Part shown: piece by piece, positions 21,179 to 32,800 of the stretch
How positions within the stretch are numbered: position 1 is the first letter of the stretch
Layout: every line of letters begins with the position of its first letter
Source of the DNA: Peromyscus leucopus
Taxonomy: Eukaryota; Chordata; Mammalia; Rodentia; Cricetidae
Reading direction: 5' to 3'
Length of the DNA: 64,000 nucleotides
NCBI RefSeq assembly: GCF_004664715.2
Contig: NC_051063.1
Coordinates: 72,938,518 to 73,002,517 of the forward strand
Notes under the pieces: model-generated
Database searches by the model: none
The model's input: only the letters and a program-made list of their open reading frames with translations
Told to the model about the DNA's origin: nothing
Translations under genes and position numbers: made by a program

Positions 21179-21220
21179 ACAAGCCAGAATTTAGAAAATA
21201 AAAACAAACAAACAAACAAA

Positions 21221-21360
21221 CTGGACATGGTAGGACTTCCCTTTAATCCCAGCACTCAGGAGGCAGAAGTAGGCGGTTCTCTGTGAATTCAAGGTCTGCC
21301 TGGTCTACATAGTGAATTCCAGGACAGCCAAGACTACATAGAGAGACCCTGTCTCAAAAA
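21221..21360 (+). repeat. B1 SINE
   Basis: CTTTAATCCCAGCACTCAGG, CTGCCTGGTCTACATAGTGA, CCAGGACAGCCAAGACTACA and GACCCTGTCTCAAAA are clear B1 landmarks, moderately diverged. A (CA)n run and A-rich stretch follow at 21,398-21,435. Confidence 0.9.
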
Positions 21361-21404
21361 ACAAGAGGAGAGCACAGATACACACAGGGACGGACGGACA
21401 CACA

Positions 21405-21435
<31 letters not shown>

Positions 21436-21489
21436 CTCATAAAAACACAAAATTCGAAACCCTAATATTCAAGCCAAAGACCAATAAGA

Positions 21490-21612
21490 CAAAAAAAAAA
21501 AAAAAGAAGGAAGAAAGAAAGAAAGAGAGGGAGGGAGGGAGGGAGGGAGGAAGGAAGGAAGGAAGGAAGGAAGGAAGGAAGGAAGGAAGGAAGGAAGGAA
21601 GGAAGGAAGACA
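21490..21612. repeat. Polypurine microsatellite (GAAA)n(GGGA)n(GGAA)n
   Basis: An A-run passes into GAAA, then GGGA, then about 18 GGAA units, all purines on the plus strand. The antisense translation gives the Leu/Pro/Ser-rich open frames, which are artefacts. The unit changes stepwise, as seen when a microsatellite grows by slippage from a SINE tail. Confidence 0.95.
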
Positions 21613-22067
21613 GAAAGCCCAAACAAAGCAATATAAAAGACCAAGATACATCTACAAAAACACCACCGAGTTTGTTCTGTGTTGACCATCTACTAACAGG
21701 CATGGGCACTGCTCTGAAGTGTATGAAGTGTGGTTAACATACCCAGTGAGGCTCCACTGGAGAAAACCAATTTTTCCTTTGTAAGCAGATGTCATTGGCT
21801 ATGGCTTCTCAGAGATAGAAGATTGTGTCTACTTCCCCCTTTCAGTGCTGGGACCTGTCTGAATTGAACCTGTGCAGGCCCTGCACATGCTGCCATAGTC
21901 TCTGAGTTCAAGTATGTACTGGACCTGTTGTGTCTGGAAGAGACTGTTTCCTTTCCATCCCCTCTGGCTCTCACAATCTTTCCACCCCCTCTTCTATATA
22001 GCCCCTAAGCCATGAGCAGAGGGGTCTGATGGAGACACCCCATTTAGGATTGAGTGTTCTAAAACAA

Positions 22068-22400
22068 GAGTCGAAAACTTTCTTTATAGAGAACAGAAAT
22101 CTATCTTCTCACAGTTCTGGAGGCTGTGGAGCCAAGATCAAGATACCAGCAGGTTCAGGGACTGGGGGGGCATACTCTCCACTTCCAAGATGCCACTTCC
22201 AGACAAGAGGGATGCTGTCTTCCCACAGCAGCTGGAATGACAAGCGAGCCCCACACTTTGTAAAGCCTCTCCTAGGTAGATCTTAACCCACTGATGAAGG
22301 AGAGACTACGTAACCTAATGCCCTCTGAGAGGCCCCATTACCTCTCCATCCCGCCATATTGGCAACCCCAGGGACTCCATTGGAACCCCACCAGGAAGAA
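22068..22400 (-). mobile_element. Ancient LTR-like repeat, antisense
   Basis: TCTCACAGTTCTGGAGGCTG, CCAAGATCAAGATACCAGCA, GGTTCAGGGACTGG and later GAGGCCCCATTACCTCTC resemble an old mammalian repeat that in other genomes reads 'CACAGTTCTGGAGGCTGGAAGTCCAAGATCAAGG'. The same family is seen at 50.30-50.95 kb. Family name not certain. Confidence 0.5.
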
Positions 22401-22623
22401 TTTCTAGAGAAGACCAAGGTGATGGGTGCACAGAAGTTTGGGAATACTTAATGTCACATGAGCTACACACTTAAGTCTTCCCACCCTAAAAATAGAGTGA
22501 AAATAGTTACTGAAGTCAAGCGCTGATTTGTCTTAAGGAACTGAAGGCTAAACTATAGAGCCCTGACTAGAAGCAGCTAGCAAACATCAGAGCATTAGAC
22601 AGTTTACATTTTCTTCAAAATAT

Positions 22624-22746
22624 AAATGGTGTTTTGAGCTTCACATAGTGATGCACTTAGGAGATAGAGGCAGGAGGACCCAAGGTTCAAAACCAACCTC
22701 GGCTGTACAATGAGTTTGAGGCGTGCTATGTGAGATACTGTCTCAA
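22624..22746 (+). repeat. Diverged B1/proto-B1 SINE
   Basis: GGAGATAGAGGCAGGAGGAC, AGGTTCAAAACCAACCTCGG and GAGATACTGTCTCAAAAA fit a diverged B1-type SINE. A (GT)n(GA)n microsatellite starts at its tail. Confidence 0.6.
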
Positions 22747-22748
22747 AA

Positions 22749-22749
<1 letters not shown>

Positions 22750-22836
<87 letters not shown>
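22750..22836. repeat. (GT)n(GA)n microsatellite
   Basis: About 15 GT units pass directly into about 29 GA units, growing from the tail of the SINE. Confidence 0.97.
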
Positions 22837-22839
<3 letters not shown>

Positions 22840-23675
22840 TTTGAAAATGGAGGGGTAAGATGGGATATACTTAAGAAAATACCAAATGTGGCATGTGAGC
22901 TTGAATTTGGCTAGTTATTCAAACACACCATGCAAAAGAGATTTTTATGACAACTTAGAGAACTTTAAATCTGAAGAGACAGAATAATATTATTGCTATT
23001 TAATTTTGTTTACTATAATAATGGCGTAGGGTTATATGGGAGGGAGGGACATGGAAAGACATGATGTCTGGGATTTACTACAAAATATTCCATCATGGTT
23101 ATAATAGCAACAGTAATAGTGGTAATGATGACAGGGGTAAATGGAGTAACATTACCAAAATGTTGCATGTTGCTGAGACTGATATACAATGCTCTAATGG
23201 CCTCCTTGGATTTAGAAGAAGGCAGGATGAAGAAACCAAGAAGTGTTATTTGTTAATCTAAGCATGTGTGTTGACCTGGGAGGGTAGCCACCAAGGAAAC
23301 AGAAATAACACACAAATCTTGATTAGCCCAACATAAGACAGTTAGCAAAAATATCAAGAGCAAATCCAGATAGACCAGAGTCTCAAGTGAAAGAAGTGGA
23401 AAGGAAGCATTCTATACCCAAATGCTACGTAGTAAACAATGTGAGTGTGAACTTGAGACATCTCCCACGCCCAGTGGTAATTCGCAGAGAACTTGCTGTC
23501 TTCCTCCAGTGGCTCCTCTTTAGCCGTGGGCCACAAGGTGCCCTGGCAATCAGGAGTCGAGCGAGTTTGTGCCTCTGTGCAGGTCAGGAGCAAAGGTACC
23601 TTTAGCAGCTGGCACAGTGCACAGTGTCTTCGTCAGACTTGGCCAAGACATGCCTGTGGTGGTAATCTAATTCTA

Positions 23676-24073
23676 CTGAAATGTGATTTTGATTGTATGT
23701 TAATAAATAAAGTTGCCCGGGGGTCAGAGCTATTAGAGCCATAGCAAGAGTGTGGCGGTGGTGGTACACGCCTTTAATCCCATAGATATCTGTGTGTTCA
23801 GGGATATAGCCAGCATTGGAGACATATGCCTTTAAGACCTAGGGGGCTGTACATTCAGACAGTGACGAGGCAGTCACGTGTTTGGTTTTACAACCAATGA
23901 GAAGGCAGAACAAAATACTTTAAATAGACGAACAGACAGGAAATAGAGCCCTCATTCGGGAAGCTGGGACACCGCAGGCGGAAGGGTGAGATTTTAGCTC
24001 TGAGCTCTGACCTCTCGGCTTTCTCTTTTGCATTATTTCTGTGTTTCTTATTTAATAAGACGGTTGGTTACAT
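23676..24073 (+). mobile_element. Composite LTR-like element with a B1-derived core
   Basis: Starts near GAAATGTGATTTTGATTG, then ATAAATAAAGTTGCCCGG, GGGTCAGAGCTATTAGAGCC. A B1-derived start (GTGGCGGTGGTGGTACACGC, CTTTAATCCCA) breaks off into ACATATGCCTTTAAGACC, ACAACCAATGAGAAGGCAGA (CCAAT-like), ACTTTAAATAGACG (TATA-like) and GAAGCTGGGACACCGCAGGC. It ends TTTAATAAGACGGTTGGTT. The CCAAT, TATA and end-of-LTR order suggests a promoter-bearing non-autonomous LTR. It is much less decayed than its relative at 2,215-2,690. Confidence 0.7.
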
Positions 24074-24996
24074 CTATACATGCCTGTCTGGCATGATCTC
24101 AAGCACTAAGGGACTTAGGCCTCATGAGCTATAACTTTGGCACCCCCTCAAACTACGCCTTACCATCTTCACAGATGAGAGCCCGAGGGAGGACAGAACA
24201 ATCCTAGGCCTGGGGGGCAGAACATAGGTGGCAGGGTTAAGATGGACCTTCGTTAACATTAAAAATATCAGGGTATCAGAGGAGATCGGGAAATCTCTTT
24301 CTCTGAAGAAACCCAATCCTGAAGGCCAATGCTTAACAATGAGAAAGAGCAAAGTGACCAGACTGTAGAATTTGACAGACTTGGAACAAGAGAAACAGTG
24401 CTTTGCTGTGCAAATTTAGAAACAACAAAGGTACCTGGTGGACAGAGTACAACTTGAATTCATAACATTAAAATTGTGACTGTATATTTTTTACAAGTCT
24501 CATTTGGTCGGTGAGATGGGTAAATCTCTGACACCCAGGTTTATGTTGGGATTCTAAAAAGATACTTCAACTCATTCTCAGAAAACAGGGTCAAAACTAT
24601 ACACAAAATCCATAATAATTCTGGACTACCATCTGCCTTAGGGGTTTTCGGCAAAATTCTTACACTAGAAGGAAGTAATTTCCAGCCTCAGAGCCAGAGC
24701 TATCTGGGGCATGGGGCTCATCTCAGGCAACCTCCCCATTAGCCTGTAAGCTGATAGACCCCCAGGACATGAGAAATTTCGTGTTAACGTGGCAACAGTC
24801 CTAGGTATTCTGAGTAGAATTGTCACAGTACTGGTGACCTTGAATTCAAGTGCATCTTATCATGGACTCGGCCAGATACTTTGGACTATTTGATGTGAGT
24901 ACAACCCAAAGAAACTAAAAGCAACTTCCACAAAACAGACACTTAGTTGTCTCTGCAGAGAATCCTGGGATAAGTAATATTCTTTATAATGAGGGG

Positions 24997-25300
24997 CCGT
25001 GGAGATGGCTCCATCGGGAAAGTGCCCACTGTGGAAGCGTGGGGACCTGAGTTCAGATGCCCACACTCACAGGGAAAGCTGGGGACAGGAGCATGTGTCT
25101 ATAACCCCAGGATCTGGGAGACGAGAGGATCCTGGAGCTCACTATAGCCAGCTGGCCTAGCCGAGTTGGTGAACTCCAGGTTCAGTAAGAGACCTTGTCT
25201 TGCAAAAAAATAAGATAGAAATCTATTGAAGAAGATACCTGATGTTGTCCCCTGGCCTCTACGTGCACTGCACACACATGCACATATACACAAATACCCC
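24997..25300 (+). repeat. B3 SINE
   Basis: GGAGATGGCTCCATCGGGAA, GGGGACCTGAGTTCAGATGC (tRNA-derived head), ATAACCCCAGGATCTGGGAG, GGCCTAGCCGAGTTGGTGAA, GAGACCTTGTCTTGC and TTGTCCCCTGGCCTCTACG are ordered B3 landmarks. Confidence 0.85.
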
Positions 25301-25301
25301 C

Positions 25302-25303
<2 letters not shown>

Positions 25304-25351
<48 letters not shown>
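25304..25351. repeat. (CA)n microsatellite at B3 tail
   Basis: About 24 CA units following the B3 tail. Confidence 0.97.
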
Positions 25352-25354
<3 letters not shown>

Positions 25355-25739
25355 ATTAAATTAAAGATCTTAAAATTGAGGTCTCCTGGCAACCACAGAG
25401 ATATTTTATCAGGAGGGGGGATATTTTATCAGAGGACCACTCTTGGAATTAAAGTCAGGCTTAATATACCCACTTTGATTTTGCTTTCCTGGTCATGCCC
25501 ATTGTGAAGAGAAAACCCTTGCAGAAGGATTTTCTGATTAAATCCCTGTAAGCATGGGCCCATCCCATGAATTAAGAGCAAGCTCCGCAAATGTGCTGAG
25601 TGAGAAAGAACAATTACCAAGTTCATGGCTCCAGGTTCTGTGTACCCTGACACCATCCAGGATAATCACCTCTTTCTTGCTGCCTTCCAAGTTTTATGAA
25701 GCTGTTCAGAAAAAGTTTCAGCCATGCTTTATGGATCTG

Positions 25740-26150
25740 TGAACTGCCCCTGCATCCATTCCACAACTTGATTCATTCTGATTAAATTGTTCAACTGTTA
25801 ATGAGTTTTAGATTGCAATATGGAGAGGCAAACAATTCAGGGCATTAAGGCAGTAAAATATCTTAATATTTCACAAGTTCTCACTGAAAACATAAAACAA
25901 AAGGCTCATTTCAGGGGGGAGAGACTGTAATAATTACCCTCTATGAGAATAAATGTGCCAGGCTGCCTATACATTTAGAAGGCATGTGTGGAACTCCACT
26001 CACACGTAGAAAAGCCAGCCATTACCTAGAAATCTTATAAATATCTAGAGAAATCCTGAGCTTTTCCCAGCCAGTTTCAACAGATGCCATAACCATTTTT
26101 GACATATTATTCCAAAGAATTTCTGGGACTAGATATTTTAAAAAATTAAT
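25740..26150. promoter_or_regulatory. Candidate conserved non-coding block
   Basis: AT-rich, repeat-free sequence with words such as CTGATTAAATTGTTCAACTG and TTAATGAGTTTTAG. The support is only composition and absence of repeats. Confidence 0.25.
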
Positions 26151-26427
26151 TGATTCTTACTTGCTTGTTTCATGGTCTGATGAGTTTTGCAGGAGTAGGA
26201 CATTGTGGCGTCTCAGGTACAGAGCTCAGGGTAGCCTGGGACTGAGTCAGGTGACAAATGATGCTCTTCCACGGGGCTCTACTCTCTGGCTCTCTCCCTG
26301 GCTGTTGTAGGTTCTCAGCCCACCACCTGCTTCTTGGGGAATGCAGTGGGCAATACTGAATGGAGAGTCAGTAGCATACACATAAATGTTCTTTCTCAGA
26401 AATGCTCCATTTTAAATTTACTATCAG

Positions 26428-26435
26428 TGTGTGTG

Positions 26436-26470
<35 letters not shown>

Positions 26471-26650
26471 GTCTGTGTGTGGGTGTGTCTGTGTGTGGGT
26501 GTGTCTGTGTATTAGCAGGCACACATATGCCACAGCACCCATGTGGGGTCAGAGGACAATTTGCAAGAATCAGTTCTCTCCTTCCACCATATGGATTCTG
26601 GGGATTGAACTCCAATGTCCAGACAGGGCGGCAAGCACCCTAGCCCCCTG
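26428..26650 (-). repeat. B3/B2 SINE antisense with (TGTC)n tail
   Basis: A (GTCT)n run at 26,437-26,470 leads into the inverted B3: CACACATATGCCACAGCACC, GGTCAGAGGACAATTTGCAA, TCAGTTCTCTCCTTCCACCA, GGGGATTGAACTCC, GGCGGCAAGCACCCT. The end of the head is missing. Confidence 0.8.
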
Positions 26651-27087
26651 ATTTGTCTCAATGGCTTGGAACTGCTCCTTATTGAGAACTCTCTGGAAGC
26701 ATAAACTCAGAGCAAGTAGAGGCTTGCTTCCAAATTACTGAGGGTCATGAGATGGCATTGGTCACTTGAGCTCTGAGGAGAAATTCAATTGCTTCGTTTA
26801 TGAAATAAGAATTGAAACCCACTTTCAGCCTGAAGGCAAAGAGCTCAGACTGATGGCTTCTGCTCCTTCCAGCCCTAAAAGCCAAGCCACATTGATTTCA
26901 AATTGGCTTTTCATTTGAGCAGCTCTTCAAATTCAGGAAAACAAGGGGAATTTGCATTTGACTGTGAAGACTGGAGAAGTCTCTCCATGTGTTCCTTAAA
27001 GGGAAGCTACAGTAGTCAGCATTCTATGAAAGTATATGCCATACAGTCACAGAATGGGGAGAAGCGGCAGGACCCTCTGAGGCTGCC

Positions 27088-27165
27088 AGGACCAATGATG
27101 CCATCATACAGACAAGAAAACTGAGACCAGAGAAATCAGGGGAGCGGCTGGCAGCCAAGACCAAC
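27088..27165 (-). repeat. MIR fragment, antisense
   Basis: CATACAGACAAGAAAACTGA matches the 'ACAGATGAGGAAACTGAGG' antisense core of MIR. Short and old. Confidence 0.5.
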
Positions 27166-27282
27166 CAACACAGGAGATGGGATAAAGATCAGCTGTTAAG
27201 AACTGGATCTTAAAGCCCAAACTCAGAGCCTGAGTATCCCAGCACTGTGCTTCATATAGCTCTGCTGTGACATGGCTTCCAA

Positions 27283-27640
27283 TGGTCACATGTTAAAGGC
27301 TTGTGCCCAGCTTGTTGCTGTTGGGAGGTGATGGAACTGTAAAGGGCTGTGGCATAGGGGGAGGTCTTTAGTAATTGGGTGTGGCCCTCAAAAAGGATTA
27401 TGGATCTCCTGCCCCCCTCTAATCTCCCCCCTTCTCTCCCTCCCTCCCCCTCCCCTTCTCCATCTTTCCCCTGTCCTCTGCCCTCTCTCTGTGCTGCCCT
27501 GCCACAGGCCCAAATACAGGGGAATCAATTGATCTGAGACTGGAACCTCACAACTGTGAACCAAATCAAACTTGTCTCTTTATAATTGATTAGTTCAGGA
27601 TATTTGTTATATTGATGGAAAGAAAGCTGAATCACACTGG
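27283..27640 (+). mobile_element. MaLR-like LTR with a C-rich insert
   Basis: CTGTTGGGAGGTGATGGAAC, GTAATTGGGTGTGGCCCTCA, CAACTGTGAACCAAATCAAA, GTCTCTTTATAATTGATTAG and ATATTGATGGAAAGAAAGC follow the order of a MaLR LTR. A pyrimidine-rich stretch at 27,412-27,480 lies in the middle. Confidence 0.6.
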
Positions 27641-27664
27641 TTACATCTGACCAAGCGGACATCC

Positions 27665-27800
27665 TAATGGTCATTTTTACAAATAAGAAATATCACTGGG
27701 CTGGTTGCCTTGGACCACAATCCTAGGAAATGGCAGAGCCTGGGACTAGAACTTGGATTGCCTAGTCCCAAAGACAACGCCCTCCCCACTACTCCATGCA
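27665..27800 (-). repeat. MIR fragment, antisense
   Basis: GGAAATGGCAGAGCCTGGGAC and TAGAACTTGGATTGCC correspond to the antisense MIR core 'GTGGCAGAGCCGGGATTCGAACCC'. Confidence 0.6.
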
Positions 27801-27959
27801 ATCTCACAGAGAGCAAACTGCATGTGGTTTGGCTGAGAGAGCAAGCCAAGGGCACGCAGAGAAGCAAGGCGCATCCCGTCATTATTTCCGTGGTGCCGCC
27901 ATTTAGGAAATGAAACCTTACCTCTGCACTGTCCCTTCTTAATAACGCTGCTTTCTGTC

Positions 27960-29130
27960 CCAAAGAGAAGGAAGCCTGACTGACGAGCACAATTTAATTA
28001 AATTAATATCAGTTTGTTTCTTCTTGGGAATTTAGAAGAACTAGATGCAAGCTGAATTTGCCCAAACCACATTGGAGTAGCTGTCCTGAAGCTGTGAAAA
28101 AGATAAGGGTCGTTGTTAGGGTTCTTCCTACAGCGTTTGCTCCCAAGCCTCCCCACCCACACGAGGGCCCGAGGAATGGGACTCTCTCTACAGATGTCTC
28201 AAAGCAAAATGGCAGCCCCCCCCCCCCGTCATCCCTGGTCTCTACTGGCTCCAGCTGCCCACATGAGATGCTGGCATCACAGCCCTGACGCTCTTGAACA
28301 TCTTGTCTCCAGAAAGGATCTCAAGTGCTTCTCAAAATTATGCTAATTGTCAAAAACTCTGAAAATAACATAAAAATCGCAGCATTTTTCCCTACCCTGA
28401 ATTCTTTAGCTTTCTTGATCTTTAGGTCTGATTCAATAGCTCTGCATTGGCCCATGGATACCACAAGGGAACCACAGAATTCTCCTCTCTAAAGCCAGCC
28501 AAACTGGCAGGCAGGGCGCCCTCCGATATGCCAAGAGGATTAGGCATTGAAATGGACATCTTGTTCAGGAGAAATTTCTAACAACAACAAAAACTCATGG
28601 GCTGTGTATAATTGTAGATACGAATTCCATTATAAATAAACACTAAGACAGAAGAAGTAAAATGTTTATGAGAATCATCTGTTATGGGTAGTGTTTGCGT
28701 GCTCCTAAAGACCCTTTTCCGCTCTTATTTTGGTGAAGTATAAGACATCTCAATAGCAACATAAATGCCATATTGTCTAGCAGTTACTATAGCAACTACT
28801 ATCCATGTAATTTGCTCATGCCTAAATTAAAACTACCTAGGGTGGCTTTAACTCTCATCTCCTACACGATCCTCTTTGATGGTGTTTTTCTTTAATGAGA
28901 ATTTTGTCTCTTAAATTCTAGGCAGTCTCGTGTGAAGCTTGCTTTTGTCTGGTTTCATTTCCTTTATCCCTCATAGGTATTTTTTTTGGAGGTGTTCATG
29001 TTCCATAGTGATGTGGGGGTGGGGGGAGCATGAAGAAGAAGACAGTTACCTATCTGAAGAGAACATGAGCCTCCGTCCAGCACTGACCTTCACTTGACAA
29101 TTCTTTTCACTTCACGTGGTAAAAAGGGAT
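27960..29130. promoter_or_regulatory. Candidate conserved non-coding block
   Basis: Largely repeat-free and AT-rich, with AATTTAATTAAATTAATATC near 27,991, GTTATGGGTAGTG, TAGCAGTTACTATAGCAACT near 28,778 (RFX-like GTTACTATAGCAAC) and TAATGAGAATTTTGTC. Regulatory nature is inferred only. Confidence 0.35.
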
Positions 29131-29447
29131 GACCCAAAAGAGAACATGATGGACAGAAGTGCTGGCACCTGGTAAAGAAAAAGACACAACAGTTAGTCAG
29201 CTTGTGTCCGGCCTTCTGCCTTCAACCCCACACAACAAACAAGCCCCGAGTTGTCCTTCAGTCTCTTGAGTGTGGTGAGTGAATGGCCCCAAAGGCTTGC
29301 CCTGGAGAAATGAAGTCACTGTTAGGAGCACCAGATGAACCGGTAGCTGGGGATTATTAATTCCACTGTAGAGTCCTGTCTGGATCTGCTCCAAGGGCCC
29401 ACTCAATACACCCACTTTTGTTAACTAAAACTAACGAGACTTTTCTT

Positions 29448-29649
29448 TCTTTTTTTCTTTTTCTTTTTCTTTTTTTTTTTTTTTTTTTTTTTTTTGGTTT
29501 TTTTTTCAAGAGACAGGGTTTCTCTGTGTAGCTTTGCGCCTTCCCTGGAACTCACTTGGTAGCCCAGGCTGGCCTCGAACTCACAGAGATCCACCTGCCT
29601 CTGCCTCTCGAGTGCTGGGATTAAAGGCGTGCGCCACCACCGCCCGGCT
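29448..29649 (-). repeat. Young B1 SINE, antisense, with perfect 12-bp TSD
   Basis: A long T-run (the inverted A tail) leads into GAGACAGGGTTTCTCTGTGT, AGCTTTGCGCCTTCCCTGG, CTCGAACTCACAGAGATCC, GCTGGGATTAAAGGCGTGCG and GCCACCACCGCCCGGC. The duplication GAGACTTTTCTT is found at 29,436-29,447 and 29,650-29,661. It is nearly consensus and keeps its CpGs, so it is recent. Confidence 0.97.
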
Positions 29650-29792
29650 GAGACTTTTCTTAAAGAACTGAAAATCCTTCAAGGTCGGCAGCCAGATCCT
29701 CAGAAATATTGGCACACAGGGGCTTAGAACCACCTATGAATTTTGGCTGGTTAAATAACCACCTTGAGTCTAATCAGAAGACTCTCATTAGA

Positions 29793-30130
29793 AAGAGTGC
29801 TCAGGATCTGGGAACATAGCGTACTTAGTAAAGCGCCTGCCACATAAGCATGAGGACCTGAGTTCAAGTCCCCAGCACTCACGTAAAAAGCTGGGCATGG
29901 CAGAGTATATCTGTAGCCCTAGCCCTGGATTGGGGAGGGAGGAAAATATACAGGTTCATTGAGATCACTGGCCAATCAGCGAGTCTTGAGTTTAGTGAGA
30001 GACCCTGGCTCAAAAGACAGGAATGGAGAGCAATAGAGGACACGTGACGCTGATCTCTGGCCCTCCTTGTGCGTTTGTACATGAACACACCTACACATAC
30101 ATGTACAGAAACACGGAGAGAGACAAAAGA
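29793..30130 (+). repeat. B3 SINE
   Basis: CATGAGGACCTGAGTTCAAG and TCCCCAGCACTCACG (head), AAAAGCTGGGCATGGCAGAG, GAGACCCTGGCTCAAAAGAC and TGACGCTGATCTCTGGCCC, then a CACATACATG-type tail. Confidence 0.85.
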
Positions 30131-30424
30131 AAGGGCCCTTCAGTTCACTATCTAGCATGGAAATCATGGACATACAGTGCAATGTCTCTAACTGGCCCTC
30201 TGCGGGACTTCCAAAGGGTGGGCATGGAAATGCATTTCTGACAACCTCATCAGTGCCCGGATGCAGCTTGTGTTATTCACACCATGTACAGCTCTTCTTC
30301 ATATCGGGTCCTCTCTGCAAATCCTCTGTATTGTTTATTTGTGAGGATTTTTTTTCAAGGCTTTATCTCAAGCTCAGTGTGTTTGGTGCCAGCCACTCAT
30401 AAGCAGCTAGAAGCTAAGAAACAG

Positions 30425-30567
30425 GCCGGGCGGTGGTGGCGCACACCTTTAATCCCAGCACTCGGGAGGCAGAGGCAGGCGGATCTCTGTGAGTTCGAGG
30501 CCAGCCTGGGTTGAGTGAGATCCAGGGGAGGTGCAAAGCTACACAGAGAAACCCTGTCTCGAAAAAC

Positions 30568-30600
<33 letters not shown>

Positions 30601-30613
30601 AAAGAAAAAGAAA
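30425..30613 (+). repeat. Young B1 SINE with A30 tail and short TSD
   Basis: Starts GCCGGGCGGTGGTGGCGCAC and ends CCCTGTCTCG, with the right half GGTGCAAAGCTACACAGAG and an A30 run followed by (GAAAA)n. AAGAAACAG occurs at 30,416-30,424 and again after the tail at 30,614-30,622. The left-right junction is altered (TGGGTTGAGTGAGATCCAGG), a small difference from the other young copies. Confidence 0.95.
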
Positions 30614-30859
30614 AAGAAACAGGAAGTGCTTTGTACCCCTTGTCTGCAGCAAACCCCTCTTCTCCTGTTTAATCCTCCAGACTTCACCATTTCCCATTTG
30701 GTTTTTCATATCATCTCAGGCTTATCTGTCAAGCATTTTAGACAGCCAAGCCAGTCTCCAGTTACTGAGGACGTTGCCACAAGCACCACATCCGTTAATA
30801 AGATTTTCATTTGGAAAGATGCCAAGCCGTCCACGTTTTCTCTCATATACAAATCCTAA

Positions 30860-32800
30860 AACCTAATAGCTTCAGGTTTTGTTTAATGTTAACGTCAACT
30901 ATTAACAACAACAACAACAAAAAAGGTTCTCAAATGCCTGGCCCGACAGTGAAACACCCCCACTGACAGCTATTTGCAAGGGTAATGTTGTGGAAAACAA
31001 CATCCATCTTGGAAACAGTTTCATTAGCCCCATCTAGCTGACCCCGCCACATAGTGTTGTCAAATGTGACGGGCATCAGATTATTGGGAATATGGAGATC
31101 AATAAATATGCAACACCCAGGCTTAGAATGCTTCTGGCACTGGAGCCACACAAATGCCATCTAGCATGGCTCGGCGTCGCTGTCATCTGTCACACCAGCT
31201 AGTAAATAGACAAGCTTAAGGGGAAGGCTATCCGTAATGGTAAAATATATGGGTGAAGATGAATTAGACAGGGAGTGTGCAGGCAAGGTTCTGATGCATG
31301 GAGGTTCTAAATGAAAAACCGCCAACGAGCGCTGGAGCAATAGCTTGCCTTCTTTGGGGAATCGATGTGAAATTCTTGTCGCATGGTCCAAAGCTGTTCC
31401 CTGGGCCCGCCTCTGTATTTTCCATGTCGGCTGCCAAGGGAGCGATGTCTGCTTCCGGGATACCAGCTGGAAGCTTGACTGCCTCAAAATGCATTTCTAC
31501 ACAGTGTGAGAGAGCCACAGCACGACTTCCCTCCAGACTCCTATGTAGTCAACCACCTCATGTATCTTTCCGCACGACACATCATAGATGCCCAGGGCCA
31601 AAACAGGGCCTGCATCGTCCAATTATGTTAGTCCCAAATGCTTCCACCTCTGGGCCCACAAACGAGCTATTTGGTGGAGCTGCTAAAAGGAACGTCAACA
31701 AAAGGTGGTGGTCACCCAGCTGGCCCAGATAACCAGACCTTGAGACCACTTCCTGATAGCACCTCATCAGGCTATGCCCAGAATTCTAAGCCTCTATTGC
31801 TGTCTGTTCCATCGGTCCAGCCCAGGAGTGAGTCCCACTCTGTACACAGCCCCGCCTGAAAGCCCCAGGCCCTTGATCCGTCCCAGGCTTTGCTCAGATT
31901 CTCCAGAACAAGTGCCAAGGTGGGCAATTCATTTGCATACACCTTCCCCTCCTCCAAAAAGTGTTGGAACCCAGCCTAGTCCACCTTTTGGTTAAGGGAA
32001 CGTAAAGCCCAGCAAATTCCCCAAATGGCAAGCACAGTGCCTGCGAGCTGTGTTCATGTGCGCGTCTTCAGACAGACACCCTGTGCCAGAACAAATGAGC
32101 CCGTGCAACGCAATTAACGCCGATGACCGGCGACAACCAGCACGCCTCACCCCTCTGTGTTTCAGAAATGTCATTCATCTCAACGGAAAGGAGAACAAAC
32201 AAGAGGCATAAAGGTATTTTTGAAGTATACTGGGACGAGGTACTTGGCTAGTAATTTGCAGCCTAGGTACACACCATACCTTTTAGCACGGCTATTTATC
32301 TCTCAGGGAGAATGCTGCCGTGCTTTCGATAAAGGCTCTGTTGGACCTCTTCATCAATAGCAAACCTTTAAGCACAGCACATCTCATAAATAGGAGTTCC
32401 ACTAACACAGACTTCAAAAGGATAGAACTTGATAATTCAAAACTAGGGCGATATTAAGTGTTCCCGCGGTCCATCCATAAAAGCCGTTGTATATTCCAAA
32501 CGCAAGTCCTCTCAGCAACATGACAGGTCTATTAGAATAATAGCAGGGGAAAGCATAATTACAAGTAATCATTGGCTGGAAAGGATCTAGTTGTTTTTGT
32601 AGAGCAAAATGCCGCACTGAGCCCTGCGGAAAATGCACCTGAACAGCCGCCGCGACGGGTCAGATAACCACCGAAAATAACCATGGCGCAAAACCCTGCA
32701 CTATTTATTTCTATTTATTAAGAACTCTTTGTATACCTTAATGTTTTCCTGTGAAATCATCTTAATTTGAGCCCACATTTTCTTTTGGACAAGATTATTA
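30860..32800. promoter_or_regulatory. Candidate conserved non-coding cluster (1.9 kb, repeat-free)
   Basis: No recognisable repeat between about 30,620 and 33,190. It mixes AT-rich parts with CpG-bearing parts (AACGCCGATGACCGGCGACA near 32,117; GAACAGCCGCCGCGACGGG near 32,641; CCCGCGGTCCATCCATAAAA near 32,463). The C-rich and AT-rich alternation resembles the 14.4-16.2 kb block. Overlapping antisense open frames at 31.16-31.77 kb show no domain. Confidence 0.4.

Noticed and set aside
31298..31732. 144-codon open frame
   Set aside because: It overlaps comparable antisense frames, has no recognisable domain and lies in a block that looks regulatory rather than coding.
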